Source: Flavobacteriales bacterium (GTDB lineage: Bacteria > Bacteroidota > Bacteroidia > CAIKAF01). Taken from it: DNA of 64,000 nucleotides. The notes under the pieces are model-generated. The model had not been told where the DNA came from, ran no database searches, and saw only the letters and a list, made by a program, of their open reading frames with translations. Every line of letters starts with the position of its first letter. Positions within the stretch are counted from its first letter, which is position 1. The translations under genes and the position numbers were made by a program. The stretch spans positions 1 to 64,000 of the forward strand of contig JANWWP010000046.1 of NCBI GenBank assembly GCA_025055575.1. Reading direction: 5' to 3'. This document shows, piece by piece, positions 17,039-26,500 of the stretch.

Positions 17039-20000
17039 CTATCTGTACAACACAATGTGCCCCATGTATCTGCCGACATCGCCGTTCAGATATTTGATTT
17101 GGCAGCGATAAACGTAAGTGCCTTGGGGTGCTTCCCGGCCTTGATAATAACCATCCCATCCTTTATACACATCATCGGAGAAAAAAATCTCTTCTCCCCA
17201 ACGGTTAAAAATGCGCAGTTCAAATTCTTTGACTCCGTAGGCAATGATGCGCCATTCCTCATTTATGCCGTTGCCATTGGGCGTAAAAGTGTTCGGAATA
17301 TGCGGCCCGTCGCGCACCACCACCACTTCCACAAAGCGCTCGGCACGGCAGCCGGTGGTGTCGGTGTAAGTGACGGTATATGTTGTGGTGCGGGGCGGAT
17401 ACACTAAAGTTGAGGGGCAATTGAGACATTCGATATAATAATTGGGCGACCAGGTGCTCGTAAGCGTTCCAAAGCCACCGGAAGCTGAAGAGTTAATGAC
17501 CACGCTCTCGCCCATCCAAATAGTGTGGGATGTATCACTGGTTATTGTTATAGCCGGGGGATCCTGAAGCACCAATACAAGGGTGGTATCGCATCCAGCG
17601 GTGTCGGAGATATGGATGTAGAAGGTGTCTGCAGGGAGGTAATATTGCACAGCGGGACCTGGTTCCCCGTTCCAAACAATGGTATAAGGAGGCTGGCCCC
17701 CGGTGATGCTGAGCTTAATGGACCCTGAGTTTTGTCCATGGCAGCGAGGCTGTGTGAGAGTGGCCACAGGCAGGATGGGATTGGAGGCCAAAAGAGTGAA
17801 ACTGGTGTCCAAAACACAGCCGCCCGAAGAAATCTGAACATGGTAAGTTCCGCTTGTCAGTCCGTTGACGGCGGAAGAGGTGGGCCCATGGCTCCAGAGA
17901 TAGGCGTAAGAACCTGTCCCACCGGATGGAATCAGGCTGATGGCACCGCCCTGTCCGTTGCAATTGGGCTGCGTGATGAGGGCCTGCAGTTGAATAACCC
18001 CATCGCCCGGAAGCACATTCAGGGTGTCATGAACGGTGCATCCGGCCGTATCGCTCACCGTCAGGATCACCTGACCGGGCTGGGGCACTATCAGGGTATC
18101 CGGATTTTGGGTGGGTTGACCACCGCTCCATTGAATCGTAAATGGCCCACCAGTGCCCTGAATATCTGCTGTCAGAATCGCAGAATTACCACAGGAAAGT
18201 GGAACAATCTGCTGAATCTCGGCATCCAGTAAAGGCAATTGAACGAGGGTTACGGTATCGCTCACCGAGCATACCCAGCCTCCCGTGACCTGGCTTGTGG
18301 CACCGGCCAAAATAAAGACGTCGTTGATGGCTACGGATGGGTCCGCACCCAAACCGTCGTCGTTGTTGCGCCAAGTGAAGCCTATTTGCAAGTTGGGGAT
18401 GTTCTCACAAGATGGGGGTAAAGAAAAAGTCACTTGGGTCCAAAGGCCTTGGGAAGCGGCACAAACGTTGCTTTGAAGGGGCGAAATCATGGTCCAGCCT
18501 GAACCATCGTTGTACCATACAGCGGCCTCATCCATCTGGGACTGGCCATAAGCAATAAAGTCAAACTGAAGTGTCAAGTTGCTGTATCCTACTGTGCTAA
18601 TGGGCACAGATTCCGCCCGCACGTGGGTGGTGACACACATCAGCAACGGACAAAGTCCGCCCGCGTTGTAAAGGGCCCCTCCATTGGTAAGGGTGTTGGT
18701 GATATGCAGTGTCGCGTTGCCATTATACTGAACAGCACAATTGCCCGGCGACATCCCGCCTTCGGCGTCTGAAATGATCCAATAATTTGCCTCCGGATCG
18801 TTGATTCCAAAAGGCACGTTGAGGGTCCATTGCACTGCGCCGTCAAAATCGTCGCTCCATACCGTGACACCGCCACTGCTGACCCCTCCCGTGATGGTAT
18901 CATACACTGTGACGGCGTAAGTGCCGGCCGGTAGGTTGCTCAGGGTGGGTCCATTACCGTTCACGGGCCACCATTGATAACTGAGGCCTCCCTGAGCGTT
19001 CTGAACCTGCACGGAAATGCTGCCGTTGTCTGTGGCTGAGCATCCTGGATTTTGGATCGTGAAGGATAATTGAGGTCCGGGCAGCTGCTGGATTACCACG
19101 GAATCGGTGATGCTACATTGGGCCAGAAAAGTGGTGAGATTGTAAACGCGAATGTCATCCACGGCAAAAGAAGGATCGGTGCCTATGCCATCGTCGTTGT
19201 TTTGCCAGTTGAAGGCTATTCGCACGTTGGGATTGTTTTGGCAATTGGGCGGTAGGGGCGCCACATACACACTCCATAAACCCTGCCCTGAAGGGCAAGT
19301 GCTGGTGACGGGAATGTTGACCGGGGCTGGTTGCCAGGATATTCCATCATGAAAGAAAAGCTGGGCCTGATCCACCCCTGCCTGGCCTTTCATAATATAA
19401 TGAAAGGAAATAAACACATTGGAATAACCGGCCGTGGAAAATAGTGGCGATTCAGCCCGACGGTTTGTGGTGACGCACATCAGATTGGGGCAAAGTCCGC
19501 CGGCATTGTAGGCGGCCCCCCCTGAAGGATTAAAAGTGGAGGTCACGTGGAGGGTGGGGTTGCCATTAAATGCCACACCACAAGCTGGCGGGATTTGCCC
19601 TCCTTCGGCATCCGAAATAGTCCAGAAATTGGCATCGGCATCGTTGGGCCCTGTGGCCACATTAAGCGTCCATGTTCCGGGCATTGAAAAGTTTTCAGAA
19701 AATAATTCCTGGGTCACAGTGACCGGCATAATGTCCGATGCTGTGACAGTGTAAGTCCCAGGCGCCAGGCTGTCTATGATGGCTGTGGTTTCTCCTCCGG
19801 GCGACCAAACATAGGTGTAGTTGCCTGTGCCGCCCGAGAGGGAAGCAGCCGCCATACCGTTGGTGATGCCCGGGCAGCTGACGTCCTGAGTTTGAAAACT
19901 GAGCACCGGCAGTTGCGCCACTGTGATGTAATTTGTCATACGCAAAGAATCCACCTGGACTCCGTCGCTCACAATAAGCAATACATCAAAAACCCCGGGT

Positions 20001-20230
20001 GCGGAATAACAGATCTGAGGAGGATTAGGCCCCAAAAAGACTCCAGGGGTACCGCCGGGAAATTCCCACTGCCATGCCACGATAGGCCCTGTACTGGTGT
20101 TGTTGAAAGTGATACATTGTCCTTGACACAGGGCCTGTTGCGGGGTGGAAAATGAAGCTGTAATCTGAGCCTTTGCCGGGCTGCTGAAGCCTAAGATGGT
20201 TAGAATTGTTATGAAACCTCTTAGCTTCAT
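17039..20230 (-). CDS. Large secreted PKD / SprB-repeat-like protein with gliding motility-associated C-terminal domain (T9SS type B)
   Basis: N-terminal signal and PKD; repeats such as SCPGITNGMAAASLSGGTGNYTYVWSPGGETT; C-terminus PHIPNTFTPNGNGINEEWRIIAYGVKEFELRIFNRWGEEIFFSDDVYKGWDGYYQGREAPQGTYVYRCQIKYLNG. Confidence 0.9.
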   Translation of the reverse strand: MKLRGFITILTILGFSSPAKAQITASFSTPQQALCQGQCITFNNTSTGPIVAWQWEFPGGTPGVFLGPNPPQICYSAPGVFDVLLIVSDGVQVDSLRMTNYITVAQLPVLSFQTQDVSCPGITNGMAAASLSGGTGNYTYVWSPGGETTAIIDSLAPGTYTVTASDIMPVTVTQELFSENFSMPGTWTLNVATGPNDADANFWTISDAEGGQIPPACGVAFNGNPTLHVTSTFNPSGGAAYNAGGLCPNLMCVTTNRRAESPLFSTAGYSNVFISFHYIMKGQAGVDQAQLFFHDGISWQPAPVNIPVTSTCPSGQGLWSVYVAPLPPNCQNNPNVRIAFNWQNNDDGIGTDPSFAVDDIRVYNLTTFLAQCSITDSVVIQQLPGPQLSFTIQNPGCSATDNGSISVQVQNAQGGLSYQWWPVNGNGPTLSNLPAGTYAVTVYDTITGGVSSGGVTVWSDDFDGAVQWTLNVPFGINDPEANYWIISDAEGGMSPGNCAVQYNGNATLHITNTLTNGGALYNAGGLCPLLMCVTTHVRAESVPISTVGYSNLTLQFDFIAYGQSQMDEAAVWYNDGSGWTMISPLQSNVCAASQGLWTQVTFSLPPSCENIPNLQIGFTWRNNDDGLGADPSVAINDVFILAGATSQVTGGWVCSVSDTVTLVQLPLLDAEIQQIVPLSCGNSAILTADIQGTGGPFTIQWSGGQPTQNPDTLIVPQPGQVILTVSDTAGCTVHDTLNVLPGDGVIQLQALITQPNCNGQGGAISLIPSGGTGSYAYLWSHGPTSSAVNGLTSGTYHVQISSGGCVLDTSFTLLASNPILPVATLTQPRCHGQNSGSIKLSITGGQPPYTIVWNGEPGPAVQYYLPADTFYIHISDTAGCDTTLVLVLQDPPAITITSDTSHTIWMGESVVINSSASGGFGTLTSTWSPNYYIECLNCPSTLVYPPRTTTYTVTYTDTTGCRAERFVEVVVVRDGPHIPNTFTPNGNGINEEWRIIAYGVKEFELRIFNRWGEEIFFSDDVYKGWDGYYQGREAPQGTYVYRCQIKYLNGDVGRYMGHIVLYR
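18296..19699 (-). repeat. Two internal paralogous ~190-aa domains within the 17039..20230 CDS (approx. 19136..19699 and 18296..18856)
   Basis: Both share WTLNV..G.ND..AN(F/Y)W.ISDAEGG...YNAGGLCP.LMCVTT..RAES...STGYSN... and NP.(V/L)(R/Q)I(A/G)F.W(Q/R)NNDDG(I/L)G(T/A)DPS.A(V/I). Confidence 0.85.
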
Positions 20231-20481
20231 TGGCCTAAAAAATAAAGAAAGATCTGGACCAATTCACCCCACTTTTCTATTTTTTAAGACTTTATTTTTT
20301 GGATTACCGTTGCATATTATTCAATGATAATGCGCTATTTGCCTATCTATTTGGAATTTTCTAGAGGTAAAAAAAATTATCAAACTAATTTATTAAACCT
20401 CCACTTTTTTCCATTTGTTGACAATTAACTTTTGACCTAAAATGGGTCTAATGCCTGAGAATCAAAAATCTTAGGAAAATG

Positions 20482-21114
20482 TTAATTGGATTTTTTGAAA
20501 TCTTTGGGCAGGGTCACCCAGCTATCGGGTATTTTTCCGGGTTCCACGGACAAAATTTTCTGACTGTATAACACTTTGCCTTCAGGGTCGAAGGCTTTTA
20601 AATCTACTGGAATTCCAGAAATATTTTGGGCTTGCAGGGCATGAATGGCGCCACGGCCCTGAAGCATTTGCGGAAAATCCTGTACAGTGAGACCTGGCAC
20701 CTCGGCCACCCAACATTGAACATATCCCTTGGTGCCCTGTATCATCACTTCCCTGGCATCAAAAGAGCCCAAAGGAGCGCGTTTCCCGGTTTCACGAGCG
20801 AAAAATAATTGGGTCGCAGGGTTAGAAGGGTCCATTAAGTTGGGGGAAATGGTATGAAGGCGTTTTTCTCCTTTTTCCTCAACAGCCAGGTAAGCATTTG
20901 GGTCTCCTTTTGGAAAATAAATTTTATAGGCGCCCTGGCCTTCTGCTGTTTTAATATCATAGTCTAATCGTTGGCCTTCTGCACTTAGGTGCCACACAAT
21001 ACGGGCTTCTTCGCCGGCGGTGTGGTTGACGGCCTCCAGTCGAATTATTCCTTCAAAAGACTGGGCTTGTAACAGACAGGGCAGAAAAAACAAAAATTTA
21101 AGGAATTTTTTCAT
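20482..21114 (-). CDS. Secreted hypothetical protein, DUF4412-like
   Basis: MKKFLKFLFFLPCLLQAQSFEGIIRLEAVN signal peptide; compact beta-rich sequence. Confidence 0.6.
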   Translation of the reverse strand: MKKFLKFLFFLPCLLQAQSFEGIIRLEAVNHTAGEEARIVWHLSAEGQRLDYDIKTAEGQGAYKIYFPKGDPNAYLAVEEKGEKRLHTISPNLMDPSNPATQLFFARETGKRAPLGSFDAREVMIQGTKGYVQCWVAEVPGLTVQDFPQMLQGRGAIHALQAQNISGIPVDLKAFDPEGKVLYSQKILSVEPGKIPDSWVTLPKDFKKSN

Positions 21115-21126
21115 GGTTCAGAATTA

Positions 21127-22614
21127 TTAATTGCCGACTTGTCCACGAAGGTTGGCGTTGGTGTAAAAGTTATCCGGTATATTGACGGTGTTGCCGTTGC
21201 GTTTAATGGCATAACCCCCCGCACCGGGCGGTGGCGGTGGCACTGGCAGGGGAATCGGCACATTGTTCACCACAGGAATGGTCACTGTTCCAATAAAAGG
21301 TAAATTGATGGTAATGGACGCGCTGACCAAAAGATTGAAATATCCTTGTGTCCCCGGATACCCATAGCCGCCCCCGTTGCCTCCAACCGCGTTCGGCGAC
21401 AGGCTAATGGTAACGGGCCCCAGATTGACCGGAATGGGGAAATTAAGAATCCCCCCCTGACCGCCAACGCCAAACTGGCCTCCCGTGCCATTAAGACCAT
21501 TGACGTAATAAGAAAGCCCTATGATGCTTCCGGGGGCCTGACCGCCTTGTCCATTGCCCGCGCCGCCGCCGCCGCCGCCACCTACAAAAATGCCCAAAGT
21601 CACGATATTGGCCGGCGCAGGGGGCGTCCAGCTGATTTCAAAAGCCATGGCATTCCCGCCGCCCCCTCCGCCAAAAATGTTGAAATTATTCTGAATATTG
21701 GTGTTGACCGTCAGATTCACGGCCGTCCCTCCGGCAAAACCCTCGCCCGTGGCACCGGAAGAAGGACTATAGGCTGTGCCGCCGTTGCCCCCCCGTCCAA
21801 TGATGTTGCCATTGTTTGTGAGGCCCACCACCGAGCCGGCCGGTAAATTTCCCGTGGTGAAAGCTGGCTGGGCAGTGGTATTGCTGGTGATTTCCACACC
21901 GGGATGCACCGTCACGTGGACACAAACTGGCGCGTTGACGGGAGCGGTTGGATAGGTGGCATACAAGGAAGAAGCCACATCATAATTGAGCGTGCTGTTA
22001 AAGACATCCAGCAAGTAGCACGGCTCTACATAGACGGCGTACACAATGGTCTGGAGATATTGGCCGCAGAAAGCTTGAATTATAATGGTATGCAAGCCGT
22101 CCGGTGTGAACGGTGTGACGTGCACTGAAATCGTTACCTGGCCGCTGGAGTTGAGAGGGTTGGGCGTGACGTTGACGGTCATCCCCGGCGGCAACATGGA
22201 TGCGACATTAAAAATAATGTTCTGGGGAAGTCCATTGGTTTGAGTGATGGTGAGCGCAGCCGAGCAGCTGTCCGTTAGAGTGCGGTCAATGGTATCTGTG
22301 GGCGCAGCTGGGTTGACGGTGAAATAACAACTATTACAGTCCTCCTGAAAAGACTTAAGCCAGCAGGCTCCGTTCCAGAATTGCAAAGTGCTGTCTTCGG
22401 TGATGAAGACCACAAGGCCCTGGGCGGGGTTGGCAATGGCATCCCGCTGATTGTAGGTCATCCTGGGGGGCAAAAACCCCATGGTCGTACTCTCTAAATG
22501 CAGCAAAGCGGAATTATCCGGGGTGTTGGTCCCAATGCCCACATTTTGCTCCCAGCTTTGAGTGGCAGAAACAGAGAAGAGGGCCCCAAAAAACATTTGG
22601 CGGAGAACTTTCAT
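21127..22614 (-). CDS. Secreted glycine-rich protein with polyglycine (phage-adhesin-like) C-terminal region
   Basis: Start trimmed to MKVLRQMFFGALFSVSATQSWEQNVGIGTNTPDNSALLHLESTTMGFLPPRMT; C-terminal half has TNNGNIIGRGGNGGTAY...FAGGTAVNL...NNFNIFGGGGGG...FVGGGGGGGAGNGQGG. Confidence 0.7.
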   Translation of the reverse strand: MKVLRQMFFGALFSVSATQSWEQNVGIGTNTPDNSALLHLESTTMGFLPPRMTYNQRDAIANPAQGLVVFITEDSTLQFWNGACWLKSFQEDCNSCYFTVNPAAPTDTIDRTLTDSCSAALTITQTNGLPQNIIFNVASMLPPGMTVNVTPNPLNSSGQVTISVHVTPFTPDGLHTIIIQAFCGQYLQTIVYAVYVEPCYLLDVFNSTLNYDVASSLYATYPTAPVNAPVCVHVTVHPGVEITSNTTAQPAFTTGNLPAGSVVGLTNNGNIIGRGGNGGTAYSPSSGATGEGFAGGTAVNLTVNTNIQNNFNIFGGGGGGNAMAFEISWTPPAPANIVTLGIFVGGGGGGGAGNGQGGQAPGSIIGLSYYVNGLNGTGGQFGVGGQGGILNFPIPVNLGPVTISLSPNAVGGNGGGYGYPGTQGYFNLLVSASITINLPFIGTVTIPVVNNVPIPLPVPPPPPGAGGYAIKRNGNTVNIPDNFYTNANLRGQVGN

Positions 22615-22951
22615 GGCTAAATGGCCGGGTTTATGCTGTAAAAGTAAAAAAGTTTCCCTTGTTATGCATGCATCCATTTGTAATGGTTCATTGATTTTCA
22701 TATTAATAAAAGAAAAAGTGCCTTCAAGCACATTTCAAAAGTTTTCCTTAGCTTTTAAATAAAATTTTGAAGTTAATTGCTTTGGGTCAAGAGTTTATTT
22801 ATTGTAAAACTATGTGTTTGTTCTGTGTCGTCCAGCACTTAAATACAAAAATTTCATTGTGTATTCAGAGGATACGAACAAATCTGGCGGAATGTTAATT
22901 TTTTGTGAAAATCAACTTTTTTCTTTATTGTAATGCAATAGCAGATTTCTT

Positions 22952-25483
22952 TTGCAGTTGTATAGGATTCATAGCCATCTGACTGCCTACCATTTCCTCT
23001 TCATTTCTTACCTTACCTTATCGCCTTTTTTAACTTTTAAAGAACTCGGTGCGCAGACCGATGCCCCGGACCGGCGGGTGGAGGTGGATGGCAAAGTGGT
23101 GGTGGAGGATGGCCCTTCAGCGGGTGTGCTGGTGGTCATTGAAAAAGCCGGCCGACGGGTTCAGACCGTGAATGCCAGCGCCTCCGGTGATTTTGAGTTC
23201 GACTTGCCATTTGACGGCGAATATATTCTCACCTTTAGTAAAGAAGGGTTCGTCTCTAGAAAATTCCGTTTTAATACGCGGGCTCCTGAAGAGGCCAAAG
23301 CTTCAGGAATCATGCCTTTTACGATGAAAATATTGTTGTTCAAACCCTTGGCCGGTGCTGACAATGGGTCAAGCCCATACGCCACGGTACAATTTGTAAA
23401 AGAAATTAACGATTTTGACTGGGATAAAGAGGAAATGAAATCTATCCAAAGCCAAAAAGCCGTTCTGGAACCCTTGAAAGCAGAGGCAAAAAAGCGGGAG
23501 GCTGAAGAATTAAAAGCCAAACAAGAAGCCATCGCCAAAAGATATGCCGAGGAGGAAGAAGCCCGGCGAAAAGCTCTGGCTGAAGAGGAAAAGAACGAGA
23601 AATATCGACAAATCCTTGGCCAGGCAGACCGTGCCTTTGATGCCAAGGATTGGACCTTTGCCCGGGAAAAATATCGGGAAGCTGCCGGCCTCAAGCCTGA
23701 GGAGCCGTATCCCAAAGAAAGAATAAAAAAGATGGATGAACTGGAAGCCGCCGCAGCACGTGAAAAAGAAATTAACGACAAATATGCCCTCGCCATGGAA
23801 GCCGGCGACAAGGCTTTTGATGTCCGCAATTTGAACCTGGCCCGTCAGAAATACCAGGAAGCTCTCCAATGGAAACCTTCCGAACAGGCTCCAAAAGAAA
23901 AATTAAAAAAAGTGGAGGATTGGCTGGCTGAAGAGCAAAAAAAGAAAGACCTGGATCAGCGCTACACGGCTGCTGTTACAGCCGCTGACAAGGCGCTGGC
24001 AGCCCGGGACCTCAAAACAGCCGAAGCGCGATACAAAGAGGCTATAGGCCTTAAGCCGGAGGAAAATTACCCCCGGCAGCAATTGGAAAAAGTGGCCGCC
24101 CTGTTGCAAGAGGAGGCCCGAAAGCTGGCAGAGGAAAAAGCGGTCCAGGAAAAATATGTTGCGGCTCTTCAATCCGGCGATAAGGCTTTTCATCAAGGAA
24201 AATATCAAGATGCCATAGCGTTTTACAAAGAAGCTTCAAATTTGAAAGCCTCGGAAAATTATCCTAAGAATAAAATTCAGGAATGTGAACAGGCCCTGGC
24301 CGCCCAATTAAAAAAAGAGGCTGAGGCCAAGGAGAGGGAAGAGAAATACCGCATGGCCATGCAAAAAGGAGAAGAAGCTCTTCGCTCTGAACGCTTTGCG
24401 GAAGCCAAATCGGCCTTTACGGAAGCCTTGGCTCACAAACCTGAAGACCCCACAGCCCGCACCCGCTTAAGAGAAACAGAAGAAAAATGGGCCGAAGCCC
24501 AAAAACAAAAAGAAAAAGAAGAAAAATATACAGCGGCTCTGAGCCGCGGCGATCAATATGTGGCGCAGGGCAAAAAAAGCGAAGCCATCACCGCTTATAG
24601 AGAAGCCCTGCTCGTGAAGCCCGGCGCGGAATATCCAGCGAAGAAGATTCAGGAATTGGAAGAAGCTTTGGCCGCGGAAGGCGAAGCGGCCCGCCGAAAG
24701 ATGGAAGAGGAGCGCCGCCGTGCGGAAGAAGAGGCCCGTCGGCGCGCGGAAGAAGAAGAAAAAGCCCGCCAGGAAGCCGCACGCAGAAAAGCGGAGGAAG
24801 AAGCCCGCCGTCGGGCAGAAGAAGATCAAAAGCTGGCCGAGAAGCTGGCCCGCGAAAAAGCCGAGGCTGAAAAGCGCGCGGTCGAGGAAGCCCGTCGCAA
24901 GGCCGAAGAAGAAGCCCGCTTCAGGGCTGAGATGGAACAAAGACAGGCTGCGGAAAAAAGGGCCCGCGAAGAAGAAGAAATGCGGAAAAAGGTTGAGGAG
25001 GAAAGGTTGCAGGCTGAAAAAAAGCGGCGGGAGGAAGAGGAAGCCCGGCGCAAGGCAGAGGCTGAAAAAGCGCGGATGATGGCAGATGAAGCGGCCCGGA
25101 AATCGAGGGAAGAGCTCCTGCGAAGGCAGGCCGAAGAAGAGGCCCGGCGCCGTCTGCAACAAGAGGCCGAACTACAGAGGGCCCAGGCGGTGCGACGCCA
25201 ATCCAGTGAAGAACGCAGACGCCTTTTGGAGCAAGAAGAGGCGGAGCGGCAAAGAATATTGGCGGAGCGCCAGCGCCGGGATGAAGAGCGTCGTCTGGCC
25301 CGCCTAAAAGCTGAATTGGAGCGACGGAACATGCCCTACATCGTCATCCGCAAATTCTCCTGGAGCACCGAACACATGTTTGGCTATGCCAACCTGGGGG
25401 ATAAATCCGGCAGCAAGGACCTCTCCCGCGAGGAGTTTAAAATGTTGTTGGAAAAATACAAGGATGTGATTCGTGAAAAGTAA
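22952..25483 (+). CDS. Secreted TPR-like repeat protein with long charged helical segment
   Basis: N-terminal hydrophobic segment and carboxypeptidase-regulatory-like domain (VEVDGKVVVEDGPSAGVLVVIEKAGRRVQTVNASASGDFEFDLPFDGEYILTFSKEGF); six ~60-aa TPR-like repeats (KY..A...GD.AF......A...Y.EA...KP...YP); ~200 aa E/R/K-rich helix. Apparent start is TTG. Confidence 0.85.
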   Translation: MQLYRIHSHLTAYHFLFISYLTLSPFLTFKELGAQTDAPDRRVEVDGKVVVEDGPSAGVLVVIEKAGRRVQTVNASASGDFEFDLPFDGEYILTFSKEGFVSRKFRFNTRAPEEAKASGIMPFTMKILLFKPLAGADNGSSPYATVQFVKEINDFDWDKEEMKSIQSQKAVLEPLKAEAKKREAEELKAKQEAIAKRYAEEEEARRKALAEEEKNEKYRQILGQADRAFDAKDWTFAREKYREAAGLKPEEPYPKERIKKMDELEAAAAREKEINDKYALAMEAGDKAFDVRNLNLARQKYQEALQWKPSEQAPKEKLKKVEDWLAEEQKKKDLDQRYTAAVTAADKALAARDLKTAEARYKEAIGLKPEENYPRQQLEKVAALLQEEARKLAEEKAVQEKYVAALQSGDKAFHQGKYQDAIAFYKEASNLKASENYPKNKIQECEQALAAQLKKEAEAKEREEKYRMAMQKGEEALRSERFAEAKSAFTEALAHKPEDPTARTRLRETEEKWAEAQKQKEKEEKYTAALSRGDQYVAQGKKSEAITAYREALLVKPGAEYPAKKIQELEEALAAEGEAARRKMEEERRRAEEEARRRAEEEEKARQEAARRKAEEEARRRAEEDQKLAEKLAREKAEAEKRAVEEARRKAEEEARFRAEMEQRQAAEKRAREEEEMRKKVEEERLQAEKKRREEEEARRKAEAEKARMMADEAARKSREELLRRQAEEEARRRLQQEAELQRAQAVRRQSSEERRRLLEQEEAERQRILAERQRRDEERRLARLKAELERRNMPYIVIRKFSWSTEHMFGYANLGDKSGSKDLSREEFKMLLEKYKDVIREK

Positions 25484-25547
25484 CTTCCAAGCACCCATTC
25501 AAAGGAGCAGGTGCTCTTCCATTCTGTTCAACAGTTCAAGTTGACTC

Positions 25548-25865
25548 TTAAGGGGCCGGCGTTTCGGGTGCAGCAGGAGCCGGCATCTCGGCGGGAAGTT
25601 CTACAGGCTGCACTTTGGGTGTGGGCACCGAATCGGCACGTCTGCTAAAGAAAAACCCCGATGCGAGGGCCAGAAGCGCCAATCCGATGGCCAGACCCCA
25701 AGTCACTTTTTCAATGTCTTCTGTAGCCTTTCGGACACCGCCCAGCATTTGGGTGGATAACCCCACATTGGCCGCCAACCCCCCGCCTTTGGCATTTTGA
25801 ATTAATACAATGCCAATAAGAGCCAAGGCTATAATAATGAGCAGGATTGAGAAAAGGATTTCCAT
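25548..25865 (-). CDS. secG: Preprotein translocase subunit SecG
   Basis: MEILFSILLIIIALALIGIVLIQNAKGGGLAANVGLSTQMLGGVRKATEDIEKVTWGLAIGLALLALASGFFF. Confidence 0.93.
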   Translation of the reverse strand: MEILFSILLIIIALALIGIVLIQNAKGGGLAANVGLSTQMLGGVRKATEDIEKVTWGLAIGLALLALASGFFFSRRADSVPTPKVQPVELPAEMPAPAAPETPAP

Positions 25866-26372
25866 TTACTTAGTACTTTGCTTCCCCACTTCGGCAGAGA
25901 GCTTGCGCACTTCCGAAATGCGGGAGGCAAAGTAATCACTTTTTTCTGGATTTACCAACATGAGCCTTTCCAGAACACGTATGGAATGGGCGAAAAGGCT
26001 TTGGGAAAGATATACGTTGGCAAGCGTTTCGGATACGATCTCCTTAACACGCACAGGCCTTTTTATTGGAAGTTCTTCGCTGTCTGGGCTTTCAATGGCA
26101 GATTCATCAATGCTTTTATCGGAAGGCTTGAGGCTGATTTTTTTGGAGGAAATATCTTCTGTGACTTTTTGAATAATCTGAAATTGCTTTTCTACCTTAA
26201 AAAGTTTCGGCAGCTTGTTTTCTTCCGCTATACTGAGCCATTCGGAAAAGGTAAAAGAACGTTGGACCTGATCGATCTGGCCGGCGTATTCTTTTTCTAA
26301 GTCAAAATACCTTTGCCTTGATTTATGAGAAACCGTTGCCGTATATTTTTCATTCACTACAACCAAAGTCAT
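25866..26372 (-). CDS. Conserved hypothetical TPR-like protein directly upstream of secG
   Basis: C-terminal SETLANVYLSQSLFAHSIRVLERLMLVNPEKSDYFASRISEVRKL; stop codon directly abuts the secG ATG. Confidence 0.65.
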   Translation of the reverse strand: MTLVVVNEKYTATVSHKSRQRYFDLEKEYAGQIDQVQRSFTFSEWLSIAEENKLPKLFKVEKQFQIIQKVTEDISSKKISLKPSDKSIDESAIESPDSEELPIKRPVRVKEIVSETLANVYLSQSLFAHSIRVLERLMLVNPEKSDYFASRISEVRKLSAEVGKQSTK

Positions 26373-26500
26373 GCCCCAAAGGTACTTGACCCCTTAAGTC
26401 CTTTTTGCAGGCGTCCTCTTTGATTTATCAAGTTTTTATCAACATCGCCTTATTGAAAATAAAAAATAATGAAAAAGGAATCCATTAAAATTTTGAATCC

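Noticed and set aside
23161-25332. Long antisense ORFs (23161..23829, 24467..25162, 24826..25332) opposite the TPR/ERK protein
   Set aside because: Low-complexity translations (Leu/Phe- or Arg/Ser-rich) are mirror images of the E/A/K-rich sense codons; the sense frame has a coherent protein architecture.
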